Below, piece by piece: positions 7,853-17,383 of a stretch of 59,120 nucleotides of DNA. The stretch comes from Rhizobiaceae bacterium (GTDB taxonomy: Bacteria; Pseudomonadota; Alphaproteobacteria; Rhizobiales; Rhizobiaceae): positions 1-59,120 of the forward strand of contig JARGOF010000031.1 of NCBI GenBank assembly GCA_029212415.1, read 5' to 3'. Position numbers and translations under genes: made by a program. The notes beneath the pieces are model-generated. The model did not search any database. It was not told the DNA's origin and saw only the letters and a program-made list of their open reading frames with translations. Numbering within the stretch: the stretch's first letter is position 1; every line of letters starts with the position of its first letter.

Positions 7853-8342
7853 GACAACAGACTCGTTCTCCCTGCATTATCTTCTGCACGCGGCTGCCCT
7901 CGTGGAGGAGAGGTTGCGCGAACGCCTCGCCGAAATCGGCCTCCGGCCCCGGCAGGCCCGCATCATCCAGGCTCTTTCCAAGATGGAACCCACCTCGCAG
8001 GTCAGCCTCGCGCGGGAATTCAGCATCACCTCAGCCAGCATGAGCACGATGACCGTGCGGCTGATTGAGGCGGGCGTCATCTCACGCGAACCGCATCCCG
8101 ACGAGGCGCGCAGCAACGTCCTGCGCCTCACCGAGCGCGGACGCGGGCTGCTGTCGCACATCCACGTCGCCTGGCGCGACATCGACGCCCTGATCGCGGA
8201 ACGGCTTGGGCCGGAGAATGCCGAGACGCTGGCGCTGCTGGCACACGACCTGCGCGACCGCCTCGGCGGCCACGTCCCCGGCGCGCGCAGCACGGAAACA
8301 CAAAGCACGCGCAAGGATGTCAACGGTGGGGCAACACTCTGA
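7851..8342 (+). CDS. MarR-family transcriptional regulator
   Basis: 163 residues from the ATG at 7851. It contains a winged helix: recognition region SLAREFSITSASMSTMTVRL, then the wing with the MarR-typical DEARSNVLRLTERGR (Asp and Arg of the beta-wing). MarR dimers repress drug or stress efflux genes and release on ligand binding. It lies directly upstream of macA/macB-like genes on the same strand, so it is the likely regulator of that pump. No Shine-Dalgarno is seen, so translation may be leaderless or weak. Base composition is GC-richer than the left part of the window, as for the following two genes. Confidence 0.85.
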   Translation: MTTDSFSLHYLLHAAALVEERLRERLAEIGLRPRQARIIQALSKMEPTSQVSLAREFSITSASMSTMTVRLIEAGVISREPHPDEARSNVLRLTERGRGLLSHIHVAWRDIDALIAERLGPENAETLALLAHDLRDRLGGHVPGARSTETQSTRKDVNGGATL

Positions 8343-8469
8343 CCTTGCAGCCGCAGCGCAAGAGCCTGACGTGAGCGAAGAGGCCTTGCGCAGCGCTTTG
8401 CCACTGGCAGGCAATCAGCAAGTCCCCTGTCTTTCAGCAAGTCCCCTGTCTTCGAAGCCGGAACCCGAC

Positions 8470-8565
8470 ATGCAACAGACAACCCTCATTCTCCTGATCC
8501 CTGCCGGCACCGCCGCGTTCGCCCAAACGGACAAGGTTTCCGCCCGAAAGGCCCTCAGTTCATGA
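8470..8565 (+). CDS. 31-residue signal-peptide-like ORF before macA
   Basis: The frame MQQTTLILLIPAGTAAFAQ followed by 12 residues looks like a cleavable signal peptide with an Ala-x-Ala site and then almost no mature protein. Its TGA overlaps the macA start (ATGA at 8562-8565), which suggests translational coupling. It may be the remnant of an exported or outer-membrane component reduced by deletion, or just a leader peptide. Confidence is low because of its length. Confidence 0.4.
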   Translation: MQQTTLILLIPAGTAAFAQTDKVSARKALSS

Positions 8566-9725
8566 AAAAGATGCGCATCCTCATTCCGCTGGTGTTGGTG
8601 GCGGCGGCGGCTGCTGGCTGGCTCTATTTCGCTCGCAGCGAAAATGCGACGCCCGTGACGACGGCTGCTGTCACCCGCGCCACGGTTGAGGAGACGGTGC
8701 TGGCCTCGGGCACCATGGAGGCCAAGCAATTGGTCAGCGTTGGAGCCCGGGTCTCGGGGCAGATCGAGACGCTGGCCGTCGCGCTCGGTGACGAAGTCCA
8801 GAAAGGCGATCTGATCGCGCAGATCGATAGCCAGGACCAGCAGAACGCCGTGCTGACGGCGAAGGCCAACCTGGCCAATATCAAGGCCGAGATCGCCGCC
8901 AAGAAGGCCAGCCTGGTCAAGGCCGAGCACGTTCTGGAGCGGCAAATCAAGCTGATGACCTCGGATTACGTTTCGACGGCGGATCTTGAGTCGGCGCAGG
9001 CCGATGTCGATGTCTACAAAGCTGAGCTCGACGCGCTGGCAGCACAGAAGGCAAGCGTCGAGGTCACGGTCTCGACGGCGCAGATTGCGCTTGAGCGAAC
9101 CAGGATCACCGCGCCGATCTCGGGCACGATCGTGGCAATAGTCAATGACGAGGGCCAGACGGTGAACGCCACGCAGAGCGCACCGACAATCGTAAAAATT
9201 GCCGAGCTGGACGAAATGGTGGTGAAGGCGGAAATTTCGGAGGCCGATGTGGTGCATGTGACGCCCGGCCAGCAGGTGATCTTCACCATCCTGGGCGAAC
9301 CCGATCACAAATTTACCGCCACCGTGCGCGATGTCGAGCCGGCACCCTCGGAAATCGAAACCAGCGACACGATCTCGACAGACGCAGCCATTTATTACAA
9401 TGGCTTGCTGGAAGTGGACAATCCCGACCACCTGCTGCGCATTGGCATGACGGCCGAAGTCTCGATCATTCTCGACAGGGCCGAGAATGTGCTGACCGTG
9501 CCATCCTCGGCACTTGCCAGGGGGCCGCAGGGCTACACGGTGAAGCTTTACGATCCGGCCAGCGGCGCCACCAGCGTTCAGGCGGTCGAGGTCGGGTTGA
9601 ACAACAAGGTCAGGGCCGAAATCAAATCAGGGCTGAACGAAGGTGACCTGGTGGTCACGGGCACCACCGTCACCGCGGCCAAGACGTCGCAAGACAATCC
9701 CCGCATGCCTCCGATGAGGCTGTGA
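8562..9725 (+). CDS. macA: MacA-like periplasmic adaptor (HlyD/RND-type membrane fusion protein)
   Basis: 387 residues. An N-terminal membrane anchor (residues 5-23, ILIPLVLVAAAAAGWLYF) is followed by the biotinyl-lipoyl half motifs (SVGARVSGQI near 60; TRITAPISGTIVAI near 185), an alpha-hairpin of ~60 residues between them (90-170) and beta-barrel domains. Such adaptors connect the MacB ATPase/permease with an outer-membrane channel of TolC type; no channel gene is present here. The gene ends one base before the macB start, so the two form an operon with the MarR gene. Confidence 0.88.
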   Translation: MKKMRILIPLVLVAAAAAGWLYFARSENATPVTTAAVTRATVEETVLASGTMEAKQLVSVGARVSGQIETLAVALGDEVQKGDLIAQIDSQDQQNAVLTAKANLANIKAEIAAKKASLVKAEHVLERQIKLMTSDYVSTADLESAQADVDVYKAELDALAAQKASVEVTVSTAQIALERTRITAPISGTIVAIVNDEGQTVNATQSAPTIVKIAELDEMVVKAEISEADVVHVTPGQQVIFTILGEPDHKFTATVRDVEPAPSEIETSDTISTDAAIYYNGLLEVDNPDHLLRIGMTAEVSIILDRAENVLTVPSSALARGPQGYTVKLYDPASGATSVQAVEVGLNNKVRAEIKSGLNEGDLVVTGTTVTAAKTSQDNPRMPPMRL

Positions 9726-9726
9726 G

Positions 9727-11673
9727 ATGGACGAGCCTCTGATTTCAGCCCGCGGGATCTCACGCAGCTTCCAGGCGGGCAAGGAGACAATCACCGTCCT
9801 GCGTGACGTCGACGTTGACATCTGGCCGGGCGAAATGGTGGCGATCATCGGGGCTTCGGGCTCGGGCAAATCGACGCTGATGAACATCCTCGGCTGCCTC
9901 GACCGCCCAAGCGCGGGCCATTACAGCTTTGCCGGTCAGGATGTCAGCCAACTCGATCCCGATCAGCTGGCTCAGCTGCGGCGCGAGCATTTCGGCTTCA
10001 TCTTCCAGCGCTATCAGCTGCTGCCCGATCTCGACGCAGTGAGCAATGTCGAGGTGCCCGCGATCTATACCGGGGAGAGCCGCGCTACCCGACATGCGCG
10101 CGCCACTGATCTGCTGGGTCAACTCGGCCTCGCCGAGCGGCTGGACCACCGCCCGGGCGAGCTTTCGGGTGGTCAACAGCAGCGGGTCTCGGTGGCACGT
10201 GCGCTGATGAATGGTGGCGAGGTGATCCTGGCCGACGAACCGACCGGGGCGCTCGATACGACAAGTTCGAAAGAAATGATCGATTTGCTGCTGGAGCTGA
10301 ACCGCAAGGGCCACACGATCGTCATGGTCACCCATGACCCGGAGGTCGCCCGGCACGCGCATCGCACGATCGAGATCAGTGACGGGCGGATCATCGCGGA
10401 TACGAGGACTGCCCCTGACGTTATCGCCAATGCCGCACGGCTGGAGCGCAGCCCCCTGAAACCGGGCGCAGGATCTGTCCTGTTGCGGTTGCGCGAGGCC
10501 TTTGACATGTCTCTCAAGGCTCTGCTGGCGCATCGGGTGCGTTCGGTGCTGACGATGCTGGGAATCATCATCGGCATCGCCTCGGTGGTGCTCGTGGTGG
10601 CGTTGGGAAACGGCACCCAGGAGAAGGTCCTCGACAATATCTCCTCGCTCGGGACCAGCACGATCACCGTGCGCTCGGGCACGGGATTCGGGGCGCGCGA
10701 CGTCAATAGGGTGCAAACGCTGATGCCTTCGGATGCCAATGCGCTGGCGCTGCAACCCTATGCCGACAGCGCCTCGCCCTCGGTCGCGACCAAACGCACG
10801 GTTGTCTATCGCAACACCTCCTCGGATGCCTCGATCAACGGGGTGAGCGGGGATTACTTTCAGGTCCACAATTACGTCACCGTGAGCGGCGCCACCTTCA
10901 GCTCCGAAGATGTCAAAGGCCGCACCCAGGTCGCGGTGATCGACGAGGATACGCGCGACACCTTCTTTGACGCTGATGTTGACCCGGTGGGCCAGGTGCT
11001 GCTGCTGGGCGGAATACCGGTGCGGGTGATCGGCGTGGTGCGTTCAAGCGGCGCAAGCTTCGGGCCGGAATCGCTCAATGTCTGGGTGCCCTATACCACG
11101 GTGATGGCGCGGATTTCGGGGCAGGATTACCTCGACAGCGTGGCCGTGCGTGTGAGCGACGATTACGATACGGCGCTCGCCCAGCAAGAGATCACCGATC
11201 TGCTGACCACCCGCCACGGCACAAAGGATTTCTTCCTGATCAATTCCGACACGATCCGCGAGACAATCACCTCCACCACCGAGACGCTGACACTTCTGGT
11301 GGCAATGATCGCGGTGATCTCGCTGATTGTCGGCGGGATCGGGGTGATGAACATCATGCTGGTCTCGGTGACCGAGCGCACCAAAGAGATCGGCGTGCGC
11401 ATCGCCATCGGGGCGCGGCGCTCGGATATCGTGGCGCAATTTCTGATCGAGGCAGTCCTGGTCTGCCTGACCGGCGGCGTGCTGGGGATCGCCGGGGCGC
11501 TGCTCGGCGGGCAGATGGTGGGTTATTTCTCCACCGATGTGCGGCTGAGCTTCTCGGCCACGGCAATCGTGGTGGCCTTCCTGTCCTCGACCCTGATCGG
11601 AATCACATTCGGCTTCCTGCCCGCGCGTGCGGCGGCCAGGCTCGACCCGGTGGTAGCACTCAACCGCGAGTAA
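9727..11673 (+). CDS. macB: MacB-like ABC efflux ATPase/permease
   Basis: 648 residues, the MacB length. The N-terminal ATPase has Walker A GASGSGKST (42-50), signature LSGGQ (146-150) and Walker B VILADE (166-171). One membrane helix near 270-295 is followed by a large periplasmic domain (about 300-515) and three C-terminal helices (520-640), the FtsX/MacB topology. It drives export of macrolide-like compounds, peptides or lipids from the periplasm through an outer-membrane partner. It starts one base after macA. Strong GC bias in third positions differs from the hipBA genes that follow, hinting at acquisition as a block. Confidence 0.9.
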   Translation: MDEPLISARGISRSFQAGKETITVLRDVDVDIWPGEMVAIIGASGSGKSTLMNILGCLDRPSAGHYSFAGQDVSQLDPDQLAQLRREHFGFIFQRYQLLPDLDAVSNVEVPAIYTGESRATRHARATDLLGQLGLAERLDHRPGELSGGQQQRVSVARALMNGGEVILADEPTGALDTTSSKEMIDLLLELNRKGHTIVMVTHDPEVARHAHRTIEISDGRIIADTRTAPDVIANAARLERSPLKPGAGSVLLRLREAFDMSLKALLAHRVRSVLTMLGIIIGIASVVLVVALGNGTQEKVLDNISSLGTSTITVRSGTGFGARDVNRVQTLMPSDANALALQPYADSASPSVATKRTVVYRNTSSDASINGVSGDYFQVHNYVTVSGATFSSEDVKGRTQVAVIDEDTRDTFFDADVDPVGQVLLLGGIPVRVIGVVRSSGASFGPESLNVWVPYTTVMARISGQDYLDSVAVRVSDDYDTALAQQEITDLLTTRHGTKDFFLINSDTIRETITSTTETLTLLVAMIAVISLIVGGIGVMNIMLVSVTERTKEIGVRIAIGARRSDIVAQFLIEAVLVCLTGGVLGIAGALLGGQMVGYFSTDVRLSFSATAIVVAFLSSTLIGITFGFLPARAAARLDPVVALNRE

Positions 11674-11745
11674 GCGAAACGGGGGGCGGCAGCTTTCCCT
11701 GCCTTGGCTCATCAAATCCTTTGAATCGTCAGCTTGCGTTCAGAT

Positions 11746-11865
11746 AAATGAACACAAAATACCTTACGTTCATTTTAATGGACACTCTTTTGACAGAGGA
11801 TGCAGGTTCGAGCTACAATGTCCAGTAAAATGAACCCATTTTGGATTATGTTCATTTTGGTGGAC
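11746..11865. promoter_or_regulatory. HipB operator array
   Basis: Three copies of GTTCATTTT-NN-TGGAC are present: direct at 11768-11783, inverted at 11820-11835 (GTCCAGTAAAATGAAC) and direct at 11850-11865; an inverted half-site AAATGAAC is at 11746-11753. The last full copy ends 14 bases before the hipB ATG. Repeated sites immediately upstream of a HipB-type gene fit cooperative autorepression. Confidence 0.65.
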
Positions 11866-11879
11866 CCGAAGAACGAAAC

Positions 11880-12212
11880 ATGAAGCGCAAAAGAAGCTAC
11901 TCACGTGTGACGCGTCACGCCTTGTCGATCTTCGGCAAGCTAATCCGTGTCGGGCGGATAGAACGAAATATGACGGCACAGGAGTTGGCTGACCGCGCCG
12001 GAATAAGCCGAACCACGCTTTACAATATCGAAAAGGGCGCTCCCGGCCCTGAAATCGGAATCGTTTTCGAAGTCGCTACGCTTGTTGGCGTCCGCCTGTT
12101 TGAACCCGACAGCAGACTGTTAACGATGCACGATGAGAGACTTAAGGAAAAGCTGACTTTGATGCCGCAAAGCGTCCGTCCTGCGAAACCGGAGGTTGAT
12201 GATGACTTCTGA
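11880..12212 (+). CDS. hipB: HipB-like XRE-family antitoxin/repressor
   Basis: 110 residues from the ATG at 11880. A helix-turn-helix of the Cro/C1 (XRE) type spans roughly residues 28-55 (MTAQELADRAGISRTTLYNI), with a C-terminal tail rich in charged residues. HipB dimers bind operators and neutralise the HipA kinase. The gene overlaps hipA by 11 bases at their junction (taking hipA from 12202), typical of a toxin-antitoxin pair. An array of GTTCATTTT-type sites lies immediately upstream. Confidence 0.85.
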   Translation: MKRKRSYSRVTRHALSIFGKLIRVGRIERNMTAQELADRAGISRTTLYNIEKGAPGPEIGIVFEVATLVGVRLFEPDSRLLTMHDERLKEKLTLMPQSVRPAKPEVDDDF

Positions 12213-13518
12213 TTTCACAGAACCGAATGAAGTCTATGTCTGGAACTGGTTGCCCGGCGAAACGGAACCCGTCGTTGCGGGACGGCTTGCGAAAGGTGGT
12301 GACCGGCTGTTCTTCAATTATGGCGCGCGTTATCGAAACCGCAAGAATGCCATTCCGATCTACGAGCCGGAACTACCGCTCGGTGCAGGGCTGATTGAAC
12401 CGCCAAATGGCCTGTCGATGGCAAGCTGCATTCGCGATGGCTCGCCCGATGCCTGGGGGCGCCGTGTCATCATCAACAAACTCACAGGACAGAAGCGCGC
12501 TGCCGGCAATGTCCCTGATATCAGTGAACTCACCTTCCTGCTGCAATCCGGCTCGGACCGTATCGGCGCGCTTGATTTTCAGGCATCTGCGACGGCATAC
12601 GTGCCACGCTTGGCGATGGAAGCTTCGCTGGATGAATTGCTGGCCGCAGCAGAGCGTATCGAAAAAGGCCTGCCCCTCACACCTGCACTGGAAAAAGCAT
12701 TGGAGCACGGCACCTCCATTGGTGGTGCGCGCCCCAAGGCCATGATTGTAGACGGCGAGAAGAAATTTATCACCAAGTTTTCAGCCCGTAACGACCTCTA
12801 CAGCGTTGTGAAAGCCGAATTCATCGCCATGCGGCTGGCAGCACAATGCGGATTGAATGTCGCGTCTGTGTCCCTGACCCGTGCCGCGAACAAAGACGTA
12901 CTGCTCATTGAGCGTTTTGATCGCATCAAGACAAACACGGGTTGGACGCGCCGCGCCATGGTATCGGCGCTGACCATGCTGGGCCTTGATGAAATGATGG
13001 CGCGTTACGCTTCATACGAGACGTTGGCCGAAATCATCAGACACCGTTTCTCAGACCCAAAGAAAACGCTGAAAGAGCTATATAGCAGGATTTGCTTCAA
13101 CATCCTCTGCGGCAACACAGACGATCATGCGCGGAACCATGCCGCATTCTGGGACGGCAAAATGCTGAACCTTACGCCTGCCTATGATATTTGCCCGCAA
13201 GGCCGCACCGGCAATGAGGCAACACAGGCAATGCTCATCAAAGGTGATGCGCGTTTCAGCACGCTGGCAACCTGTCTGTCAGCAGCTCCCGATTATCACC
13301 TGAGCGAGGGAGAAGCCTCTTCTATCATTGAGCGGCAAGTCACGACCATTGCCGAACAGTGGACCAATATTTGCGGAGAAGCTGATTTAAGTCGAACAGA
13401 CCAGGCACTGTTTGCGGGCAGACAATTCCTGAATGCTTATTGCCAAGACCAACTTGGAGACAATCATAAATGTCTAAAGGATACCTTCTCTCTGGCGCGT
13501 GCAAAAATTATGGCATGA
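12202..13518 (+). CDS. hipA: HipA-like Ser/Thr kinase toxin
   Basis: 438 residues. GGAGG at 12191-12195 favours the third in-frame start, ATG 12202. Features of HipA kinases are complete: the N-subdomain, the TSIGGARPK phosphate-binding loop (near residue 171; equivalent region to the autophosphorylated Ser loop), the catalytic NTDDHARNH loop (about 305-313) and the metal-binding Asp in TPAYDIC (about 329). E. coli HipA phosphorylates glutamyl-tRNA synthetase to induce dormancy; the target here cannot be told from sequence. All key residues are kept, so it is probably active. Confidence 0.88.
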   Translation: MTSDFTEPNEVYVWNWLPGETEPVVAGRLAKGGDRLFFNYGARYRNRKNAIPIYEPELPLGAGLIEPPNGLSMASCIRDGSPDAWGRRVIINKLTGQKRAAGNVPDISELTFLLQSGSDRIGALDFQASATAYVPRLAMEASLDELLAAAERIEKGLPLTPALEKALEHGTSIGGARPKAMIVDGEKKFITKFSARNDLYSVVKAEFIAMRLAAQCGLNVASVSLTRAANKDVLLIERFDRIKTNTGWTRRAMVSALTMLGLDEMMARYASYETLAEIIRHRFSDPKKTLKELYSRICFNILCGNTDDHARNHAAFWDGKMLNLTPAYDICPQGRTGNEATQAMLIKGDARFSTLATCLSAAPDYHLSEGEASSIIERQVTTIAEQWTNICGEADLSRTDQALFAGRQFLNAYCQDQLGDNHKCLKDTFSLARAKIMA

Positions 13519-13938
13519 CTTCTGCACCGGAAATATGAACCAAGAGACATGATCCACATGAGGATAAGGCAGAAGTTATGTTTTTGGGTGCGGTGTGGCC
13601 TCTGTAGCCAGCGTCGGCAAGAATGCGCGTGAGCGCTGCGCCGGTAAAATGCCTCAATCTCGGGGATCCGCTGTGAGACCGGTCAAGGCCTGCAGCCGGA
13701 TCTTGCCAAGGCAGGAGAATTATCCTGAAAGTCGGTTGCTATCTCTTTCAAGGCAGGCCGTTCATGCGTGATCCGAGGTACAGCAAAGCTTTCGGATCAG
13801 CTTGCATTCAACCATCCGGACTGCGACTATAATGCGATGATGCACATATACGCGACGACCAGAAAATACACGCCAGCCCCGACGGGAACGCGACCATCAA
13901 ACGCGAAACGTCAGGGCTGCAGGAGCCCCCGCCAGCCA
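13519..13938. other. intergenic region with possible transposase remnant
   Basis: 420 bases. On the minus strand at about 13640-13575 the frame reads ALTRILADAGYRGHTAP, which resembles the (A)D-x-GYRGH-x-AP motif of IS5/IS1182-type transposases; no flanking transposase sequence is clear. The remainder holds nothing recognised. A poorly conserved N-terminal extension of the next gene is open across 13768-13938 but is not believed to be translated. Confidence 0.35.
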
Positions 13939-14532
13939 ATGAAACATGTCCTCCAGGTCGCCGCCACCCTGCTCCTCCTCGCCCTGCCAGCCCATGCCCA
14001 GATCCGCGCCAAGGAAGTCGACAAGACCTACGCTATTTCGGGGACGACCGGCGCGGCACTCTACCAGTCGATTGGCGAACGCGGTCCGCGTCTTCGCGGC
14101 GGCGCATCAAGCGCCATTGCCCAGACGGATTTCGACCTGAAATGGGGCCGCGACTACAAGCGCGACGGCACGGACTGCGTGCTGGCCGCCGTGCGGCCAT
14201 TCCTGACCATCACCTATACGTTTCCGAAACCGGCAGAAAATCTGGCTCCGGACGTTGCCGCCCGCTGGCGCACCTTCATTGCCGGCATCCGCGTCCACGA
14301 AGCCGTGCATGGCGAATATATCACCGCCATGGCGCAGGACATTTTTGATACAACCCTTGGCTTCCGGCAGCCAAATGATCCGAGCTGCAAAAAGATCCGC
14401 AACGGTATTCAGGCGCCCCTCAAGGCCGCCTTCGCCAGCTACAAGGCCCGCACCCGCGCCTTCGAAGAGGCGGAGATGGGCGCCGGAGGCAATGTCCGGC
14501 GGCTGATCCTCGGCCTGGTCAACGGGCAGTAG
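13939..14532 (+). CDS. exported DUF922 putative zinc protease
   Basis: 197 residues from the ATG at 13939, chosen because it begins a clean signal peptide (MKHVLQVAATLLLLALPAHA). The mature part has the DUF922 pattern: the YTFPKP strand, ARWRTFIAGIRVHEAVHGEY with an HExxH-like zinc motif (HEAVH), and a Cys-containing segment (DPSCKKIRNGI). Family members are secreted, probably metal-dependent peptidases of uncertain role. The stop lies 33 bases from the convergent ugpC end. Confidence 0.8.
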   Translation: MKHVLQVAATLLLLALPAHAQIRAKEVDKTYAISGTTGAALYQSIGERGPRLRGGASSAIAQTDFDLKWGRDYKRDGTDCVLAAVRPFLTITYTFPKPAENLAPDVAARWRTFIAGIRVHEAVHGEYITAMAQDIFDTTLGFRQPNDPSCKKIRNGIQAPLKAAFASYKARTRAFEEAEMGAGGNVRRLILGLVNGQ

Positions 14533-14565
14533 CCAAAGCGCCCCTCAGCGGAAAAGCCGTTCGCC

Positions 14566-15588
14566 TCAGACTTCGCTGCGGCGGCCTGACGCATCAAATG
14601 CGAGAATATGGGCCTGATCGATGGCCAGCCCCATAGGCACGCCATCAGCGGGCAATGTGTCCGCGCCGTCAATGCGGACAACCAGCTTGTCGCCTGCGGC
14701 AGTAACACCGTGCACCAGCGTTTCCGCACCCAGCGGTTCGCAGAAGGCGACATCGAAATCAATCAGGCCCGCGCCGGGCGCCACCAGATCGATGTGTTCG
14801 GGCCTGATGCCGATGACTGCGCCGGGATCGAGTTCTTCCCGGCCCGGGCGGATTTCATGACTGAGAACATTCATCGGCGGCGAACCGATGAAGCCTGCGA
14901 CAAACAGGCTTGCCGGATTGGCGTAGACGTCCAGCGGCGCACCCACCTGCTCGGCCACGCCGGCGTTCATGACAATCATCCGGTCAGCCAGGGTCATGGC
15001 CTCCACCTGATCATGGGTCACATACATGGCTGTGACGCCCAGCTTGCGTTGCAGCGCCTTGATCTCCAGGCGCATCTGCACCCGCAGCTTGGCGTCGAGA
15101 TTGGAGAGCGGCTCATCAAACAGAAAGACAGCCGGTTTGCGCACGATGGCCCGGCCCATGGCGACGCGCTGGCGCTGGCCGCCGGACAATTGCCGTGGCT
15201 TGCGATCAAGATAGGGTTCCAGTTCAAGCATGCGCGCTGCTTCCTGGACCCGGGAATCGATCTCGGCCTTGGGGACCTTGGCGATTTTCAGCCCATAGGC
15301 CATATTGTCAAAGACGCTCATGTGCGGATAAAGCGCGTAGTTCTGGAACACCATGGCGATGTCGCGCTCGCGCGGCTCCAGATCGTTGACAATGCGATCG
15401 CCAATGCGAATGTCACCCGAGGTGATCGTCTCCAGGCCCGCGACCATGCGCAGGAGCGTTGACTTGCCACAGCCTGACGGTCCGACAATGACGATGAATT
15501 CGCCATCGCTGATCTCCGCATCTATGCCGTGAATGACCTCGGTGCGGCCGTAGTTCTTTTTAATCGCTTCAAGTCTGATTTCAGCCAT
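14566..15588 (-). CDS. ugpC: sn-glycerol-3-phosphate ABC transporter ATPase UgpC
   Basis: 340 residues, an MsmK/UgpC/MalK-type ATPase. Walker [10 protein letters not shown] (36-44), Q-loop [10 protein letters not shown], signature LSGGQRQRV, Walker [14 protein letters not shown] and a C-terminal OB-fold regulatory domain ([10 protein letters not shown]). It energises uptake of sn-glycerol-3-phosphate or its diesters. It is last in the operon ugpB-A-E-C, starting 6 bases after ugpE. Confidence 0.92.
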   Translation of the reverse strand: MAEIRLEAIKKNYGRTEVIHGIDAEISDGEFIVIVGPSGCGKSTLLRMVAGLETITSGDIRIGDRIVNDLEPRERDIAMVFQNYALYPHMSVFDNMAYGLKIAKVPKAEIDSRVQEAARMLELEPYLDRKPRQLSGGQRQRVAMGRAIVRKPAVFLFDEPLSNLDAKLRVQMRLEIKALQRKLGVTAMYVTHDQVEAMTLADRMIVMNAGVAEQVGAPLDVYANPASLFVAGFIGSPPMNVLSHEIRPGREELDPGAVIGIRPEHIDLVAPGAGLIDFDVAFCEPLGAETLVHGVTAAGDKLVVRIDGADTLPADGVPMGLAIDQAHILAFDASGRRSEV

Positions 15589-15594
15589 GGGAAC

Positions 15595-16440
15595 TCATTT
15601 CTCGCTTTCGACCAAACCTTTGACGAAGAGTTTCTGCATGCCGACCACTACCAGAACCGGCGGCAGCATCGCCAGCATGGCCGTCGCCATGATCACCGGC
15701 CATTCGACCGTCTGATCGCCGGTTGGAAGCATCTGCTTGATACCCATGATCACCGTGTTCATGGACGGATCGGTGGTGATCAGCAATGGCCAGAGATACT
15801 GGTTCCAGCCATAGATGAACAGGATGACGAACAGCGCCGCAATGTTGGTGCGCGACATCGGCAGCAGGATGTCGATGAAAAAGCGCACAGGCCCGGCGCC
15901 ATCAACGCGGGCAGCTTCAGTCAACTCATCGGGAATGGTCATGAACAATTGCCGGAACAGGAATGTCGCCGTTGCCGAGGCAATCAGTGGCAGGATCAGC
16001 CCGGTGTAGCTGTTGAGCAGGCCGAGGCTCGCCACCACTTCATAGGTGGGCACGATGCGAACCTCGACCGGCAGCATCAGCGTCATGAAGATCAGCCAGA
16101 AAAACAACATCCGGAAACGAAACTTGAAATAGACGATGGCATAGGCCGACAGCAAGGAAATGATGATCTTGCCGATGGTGATGCCGAGCGCCATGACCAG
16201 CGAGTTGAGCAGCATCTGCCACACCGGCGCCACGCCACCAGTCAGCAAGGCCTCCAGATAATTGTCGAAAAAATGCGGTCCCGGCAGCAAGGGCATGGGT
16301 GGCCGGATCAACTCTTCCTGGGTCACTGTCGAGGCGACAAAGGCAATCCAGATGGGGAAACAGATGACCGCAATGCCGACAATCAGGGCGGCGTGGGTCA
16401 GCCAGGTTCCGTATCCTCGTTTTTCGACCATGCCGCTCAT
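15595..16440 (-). CDS. ugpE: sn-glycerol-3-phosphate ABC transporter permease UgpE
   Basis: 281 residues with six membrane helices. The binding-protein-dependent permease EAA loop is [20 protein letters not shown] near residue 175, which contacts the ATPase. The ATG overlaps the ugpA stop by one base (TGATG), so the two permeases are translationally coupled. Confidence 0.92.
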   Translation of the reverse strand: MSGMVEKRGYGTWLTHAALIVGIAVICFPIWIAFVASTVTQEELIRPPMPLLPGPHFFDNYLEALLTGGVAPVWQMLLNSLVMALGITIGKIIISLLSAYAIVYFKFRFRMLFFWLIFMTLMLPVEVRIVPTYEVVASLGLLNSYTGLILPLIASATATFLFRQLFMTIPDELTEAARVDGAGPVRFFIDILLPMSRTNIAALFVILFIYGWNQYLWPLLITTDPSMNTVIMGIKQMLPTGDQTVEWPVIMATAMLAMLPPVLVVVGMQKLFVKGLVESEK

Positions 16441-17321
16441 CAGTAATGCACCCGTCGTTCAATAAAGCGGAACTGGACCACGGTCAGTATGCCGACCAGC
16501 ACCAGCAGCACGACCGATTGCGCCGCCGAGGATCCAAGATCCTGGCCGACGAAGCCATCGGCAAAAACCTTGTAGACGAGAATCGTCGTCGACTGCTGTG
16601 GCCCACCTTGCGTGATGGTGTGGATAACCCCGAAGGTATCAAAGAAGGCGTAAATGACGTTGACCACGAGCAGGAAAAATGTGGTCGGCGACAGCAGCGG
16701 AAAGATGATTGTCCAGAACCGGCGCCAGAAGCTGGCGCCGTCGATCGCCGCGGCCTCGATGACGCTTTTCGGGATCGCCTGCAGACCGGCGAGAAAAAAC
16801 AGGAAATTGTAGCTGATCTGTTTCCAGGCCGATGCCGCCACGACCAGCGCCATGGCCTGGCCGCCATCAAGATTGTGGTTCCACACGTAGCCAACCTGAA
16901 ACAGCATCCAGGCGATGATGCCGGTGAACGGATTGAACATGAAAAGCCACAGAACCCCGGCAATGGCAGGTGCGACCGCATAGGGCCAGATCAGCAGGGT
17001 TCTGTAAGCGCTCGATCCCTTGATGACGCGATCAGCCAGCACCGCAAGCCACAGGGCAAACGACATGGATGATACGGTTACCAGCACGGAGAAGATTGCC
17101 GTGGTGGAAAAGGATTCCAGATAATAACGGTTGCCGAAGAGATATTCGAAATTGCCCAGTCCGACGAACTGGGTCTTGAGACCGAATGGATCCGGGATGA
17201 AGGCGGACTGATAGATCGCCTGACCTGCCGGCCAGAAGAAAAACACGAATGTGACAAGCAACTGCGGCGCGACCAGCAGATAGGGCAGCCAACGGTTGTT
17301 AAAGACGACGCGTTTTTCCAT
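16440..17321 (-). CDS. ugpA: sn-glycerol-3-phosphate ABC transporter permease UgpA
   Basis: 293 residues with six membrane helices. The EAA loop reads [20 protein letters not shown] near residue 195. It partners UgpE in the transmembrane channel. It is separated from ugpB by 62 bases that hold a 10-bp hairpin, as often seen where the binding protein must be made in excess. Confidence 0.92.
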   Translation of the reverse strand: MEKRVVFNNRWLPYLLVAPQLLVTFVFFFWPAGQAIYQSAFIPDPFGLKTQFVGLGNFEYLFGNRYYLESFSTTAIFSVLVTVSSMSFALWLAVLADRVIKGSSAYRTLLIWPYAVAPAIAGVLWLFMFNPFTGIIAWMLFQVGYVWNHNLDGGQAMALVVAASAWKQISYNFLFFLAGLQAIPKSVIEAAAIDGASFWRRFWTIIFPLLSPTTFFLLVVNVIYAFFDTFGVIHTITQGGPQQSTTILVYKVFADGFVGQDLGSSAAQSVVLLVLVGILTVVQFRFIERRVHY

Positions 17322-17346
17322 GGATCACCAAACGGCAGGTAAAGAT

Positions 17347-17372
17347 CGGCGGAGCATGTAACTGCTCCGCCG
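17347..17372 (-). terminator. hairpin between ugpB and ugpA
   Basis: A perfect 10-bp stem CGGCGGAGCA / TGCTCCGCCG has a six-base loop (TGTAAC) and no strong T-run on the minus strand. It likely stabilises the ugpB message or partially terminates transcription rather than ending it. Confidence 0.55.
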
Positions 17373-17383
17373 AAACAAGGCTT

